IMG/VR virus record: IMGVR_UViG_3300013102_000777
Location: 1 to 38,322 of that record
Length of the DNA: 38,322 nt
Reading direction: 5' to 3' (one strand)
Source: a virus
In this document: in pieces, positions 35,900-38,322 of the stretch
Position numbering within the stretch: position 1 is the stretch's first letter
Layout: each line of letters opens with the position of its first letter
Made by a program: the position numbers and the translations under genes
The notes under the pieces: model-generated
The model's database searches: none
What the model was told of the DNA's origin: nothing
Seen by the model: the letters and a program-made list of their open reading frames with translations, nothing else

Positions 35900-37584
35900 T
35901 GCAGAAGATCGGTAGCAGTACCTCCACGGCCGATGCCAATGGAGAGTTCACCGAAGGCAGCGCCGCTGGGGGCGTCAAAGCCACGCAACTCAAGGCGGCT
36001 TGGCTCAATAGCATCCAGCGCGAACTGGTAGGCCTGCTCACGGAAGCAGGCTTGGCACCCAAGGCCGACGACGACACCCAGTTACGTGCAGCCGTGAAGG
36101 CCATCGCTAAGGCAATTTCGAACGCCTACGGGATCGGGGGCGCGGCCGTGGATGGCTCCAAACTCAATCTCAACGATGCGACGCTGGGGACTATCACGCG
36201 CTTCGAAGGAAGCCAGACTGACGCCTCTGCGCTTAACTACCCCGCGGTTACCAGCACCGGTGCAGTTCAAGTTGCTTTTGAGACCCTGACCTATGGCATG
36301 GCGGGTCGAATCGTCCAGGAGACCACCGAAGTATTTGGCGCGGGTGGCGTTGGGCGTGGTCGTACCCTATTCCGGGTTAAGCATGACGCCACGTGGTATC
36401 CCTGGCGTGAGGTGTCTTATCTTGATCAGTTGGCCAAGGTGGCCACGGGTGGTCGATTCGCCGATCTGGCTACTGAGATCTATCACTGGTTGGCCGGCAA
36501 GTCCTCTGCCAACGGCTGGAAAAACGTCTACCTACAGAACCAAGAGCCGACCGGCAACGTCTCGTTGGAGATGGCCAACAGCGGCGGTTATACCGTTTTG
36601 TCCTACCAAGGTGTTCAAGACGGTGCAGGCGGATGGGCCGCGCGTTTCTATTACACGCCGCCTGGCGATACCACCAAGGACCGGCGACAGGGGTGGCTAG
36701 GAATATCAACCGATGGCGTAGTGCAATTGGGTGGTGCCTCACTTCCTGCTGGCCGTACTGGTCAGATCCTTACGAGTGAAGGGGATCAGGTAGCCAACGG
36801 CGTAAAACGTTTCAATGGCGAGGTGCAAACATCTAATCCGAACGGCTGGCGGCACGTCGGTAGTAGCTATGGTTCCTTCTGGCGAAATGATGGAACCGCC
36901 CTGTATTTGCTGCTGACTGCCAAGGACGATCCCTACGGAACGTGGAGTGCCCTTCGTCCGTTCGCGGTGAGCCTGTCAAACGGTCGAGTTGCAATGTCTG
37001 CCGGTCTGGAGACCCTGACCGTAGTATCGGGGGATCGGAGTAACAACGCGGCTTCTACCCGGTGGGTCGGTAACGAGATCGGCGAGAGAGCGGGCGCCTT
37101 AGACTACTTCGCAATGAGTACACCTCCCACTGGCTATCTCAAGGCCAATGGTGCCGCTGTTAGCCGTACTACCTATGCGGTCCTTTTCGCAGCCATAGGC
37201 ACCGCTTTTGGGGCGGGTGATGGTTCGACCACGTTCAACCTGCCAGATCTTCGCGGCGAGTTCGTCCGCGGCTGGGACGATGGCCGTGGCGTGGATAGTG
37301 GGCGAGCGCTTGGAAGTTTCCAGGCCAGTCAGAACCTTAGCCACGCTCACGCCGCAAGTATGACCTCGGCCGGTGCTCACAACCACACGATGACCTGGAA
37401 CAACGACGGTGCGCAGCTGGGCGCCAGCGATAACGCTGTGTTCGGTGATGAAAACCGCTACGGCACCTCAACTATGGCGACAAGCACGGCTGGTGCCCAC
37501 ACCCACACAACCACAATTGCGGCCGACGGGGGCAGCGAGGCGCGTCCCCGCAACGTCGCGTTGCTGGCCTGCATCAAGTACTGA
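35899..37584 (+). CDS. Tail fibre protein with C-terminal collar domain (Mu S-like position)
   Basis: A 561-residue host-recognition fibre. The N-terminal 110 residues (STSTADANGEFTEGSAAGG, QLKAAWLNSIQRELVGLLTE) form the baseplate attachment part. Residues about 400-485 are a phage tail collar domain (PPTGYLKANGAAVSRTTYAV, NLPDLRGEFVRGWDDGRG). The last 75 residues are His-rich (SHAHAAS, HNHTM, HTHTTT) and could bind metal along a trimeric tip. ATG 35899 shares its A with the gp48 stop. No invertible segment like the Mu G region is seen within the window. Confidence 0.88.
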   Translation: MQKIGSSTSTADANGEFTEGSAAGGVKATQLKAAWLNSIQRELVGLLTEAGLAPKADDDTQLRAAVKAIAKAISNAYGIGGAAVDGSKLNLNDATLGTITRFEGSQTDASALNYPAVTSTGAVQVAFETLTYGMAGRIVQETTEVFGAGGVGRGRTLFRVKHDATWYPWREVSYLDQLAKVATGGRFADLATEIYHWLAGKSSANGWKNVYLQNQEPTGNVSLEMANSGGYTVLSYQGVQDGAGGWAARFYYTPPGDTTKDRRQGWLGISTDGVVQLGGASLPAGRTGQILTSEGDQVANGVKRFNGEVQTSNPNGWRHVGSSYGSFWRNDGTALYLLLTAKDDPYGTWSALRPFAVSLSNGRVAMSAGLETLTVVSGDRSNNAASTRWVGNEIGERAGALDYFAMSTPPTGYLKANGAAVSRTTYAVLFAAIGTAFGAGDGSTTFNLPDLRGEFVRGWDDGRGVDSGRALGSFQASQNLSHAHAASMTSAGAHNHTMTWNNDGAQLGASDNAVFGDENRYGTSTMATSTAGAHTHTTTIAADGGSEARPRNVALLACIKY

Positions 37585-37596
37585 CGAGAGGCAAAC

Positions 37597-38322
37597 ATGC
37601 CGAAAGAAGACATCGAATCATTGCCCGAGGCCCTTGACGACCTTTCAACCGAGATCGAGTCTCCGTCACCGCCCTGGTGGGTAGGCCTGACAGCGCCGAG
37701 CGTTTATTGCGCTCACCCCGATACTATGGAGCTGGTTGGAACCACCTTGGCAGATCCTAGCCCGCTGGAGCCGAATGTTTGGATTACACCGGCCCACGCC
37801 TATCTCGATGAGCCACCTGCCGCCGTGCCGAACAAGGCTATTGTCCGGCAAAGTGGGGCCTGGGCTGTCGTCGAAGACCATCGCGGAGCAACTGTCTACA
37901 GCACGACTGACGGATCACCTACGCAGTGGTCCAGCCTGGGGGCTCTGCCATCAACCGTGACACTGGTGGCGCCAGGGAAGTTTGATGAATGGAAGGATGG
38001 AGAGTGGCACGTGGACGAGGCTGCGAAGAATGCTTCAGCACGGGAGGCCGCGACCAATAGGCGGACGCTACTGATGCAGTTCGCTGGCACTCAAATTGGC
38101 GCGTTACAGGATGCAGTAGATCTAGAGATCGCCCAAGACAAAGAGGTTTCGCTCTTAAAGGCTTGGAAGACATACCGCGTTCAATTGAACCGCATTGATC
38201 TTACCGCCGCCATTCCTGACGCTGTGCAGTGGCCTGCGAGCCCAGATGACAGCTCAGTCAATGCGTGGTTGGCTGCCCAAGGCGTAGACATCGAGCAAGG
38301 TGCCAAAGCCGCCGCACGCTAG
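37597..38322 (+). CDS. Tail fibre assembly chaperone (Mu U/gp50-like)
   Basis: A 241-residue tail fibre assembly protein. The family features are GKFDEWKDGEWHVDEAAKNA followed by a helical domain with RTLLMQFAGTQIGALQDAVD and LLKAWKTYRVQLNRIDL. The N-terminal third is less conserved and begins with an acidic segment. It helps fold and attach the fibre encoded upstream. GAGAGG precedes ATG 37597. The stop codon is the last three bases of the window, so anything beyond it (further fibre genes, the right phage end) is out of view. Confidence 0.9.
   Translation: MPKEDIESLPEALDDLSTEIESPSPPWWVGLTAPSVYCAHPDTMELVGTTLADPSPLEPNVWITPAHAYLDEPPAAVPNKAIVRQSGAWAVVEDHRGATVYSTTDGSPTQWSSLGALPSTVTLVAPGKFDEWKDGEWHVDEAAKNASAREAATNRRTLLMQFAGTQIGALQDAVDLEIAQDKEVSLLKAWKTYRVQLNRIDLTAAIPDAVQWPASPDDSSVNAWLAAQGVDIEQGAKAAAR

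Noticed and set aside
1-38322. CRISPR arrays, tRNA or rRNA genes, and an anti-CRISPR locus
   Set aside because: No regularly spaced repeats and no tRNA-like cloverleaf were seen. The small cargo genes could hide an anti-CRISPR, but no HTH aca partner gene follows any of them, so I make no such call.
35899-38322. Mu-like invertible G segment with alternative fibre genes
   Set aside because: No inverted repeats or second, oppositely oriented fibre 3' end is seen within the window, and no invertase gene; the region right of the window is unknown.

Overview
The window is the left end and nearly all of a Mu-like transposable prophage with a contractile tail, inserted in a high-GC gammaproteobacterial chromosome. 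A Pseudomonas host is likely, judging from the codon usage, the GCCCGC-type terminators and the overall gene style; this is inference. Roughly bases 1-94 read on the minus strand as a fragment of a host gene (YcaQ-like winged-helix protein). Phage DNA seems to begin at a TG near base 95. The right phage end lies beyond the window, because the last gene (tail-fibre assembly) stops at the final base.

Early region (285-9438): a minus-strand HTH/S24 repressor faces a Ner-like regulator across a palindrome-rich control region. MuA transposase (DDE) and a short MuB ATPase follow, then a run of small overlapping early genes (HTH, Zn-finger and DUF3164 proteins), a ribbon-helix-helix-like protein, GemA and one Mor/C-type activator. 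Two self-consistent type II hammerhead ribozymes lie inside this operon at 7763-7826 and 8241-8311. They flank a single 135-codon gene, and the AUG of the next gene lies in the catalytic core of the second ribozyme. This is the most unusual feature of the window.

Late region (9997 onward): three copies of a dyad CTTAA-N4-TTAAG followed by AAACTC (9997, 20612, 33854) stand before the lysis/packaging, head/tail and baseplate/fibre gene blocks. This matches the logic of the Mu C-dependent promoters Plys, PI and PP. Block 1 has a holin-like protein, SLT endolysin, Rz with a nested Rz1, TraR/DksA finger protein, gp26/gp27-like proteins, a DNA methyltransferase, terminase gp28, portal gp29, F with a PBECR-type nuclease domain, and G. 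Block 2 has protease I with an internal scaffold start, a decoration-like protein, capsid T, gp35-gp38, sheath L, tube M, chaperones gp41/42 with a -1 frameshift site, tape measure, N, P and gp45. Block 3 has gp46, gp47, gp48, a collar-domain tail fibre and its chaperone.

Cargo genes sit at the block borders: a secreted protein before operator A, a 353-residue unknown before operator B and a VapD-family protein before operator C. Two minus-strand small genes (a zinc ribbon after the portal gene, an 88-residue protein before the tape measure) are further probable morons. An inverted repeat overlaps or abuts the first start codon after each of the three late operators.
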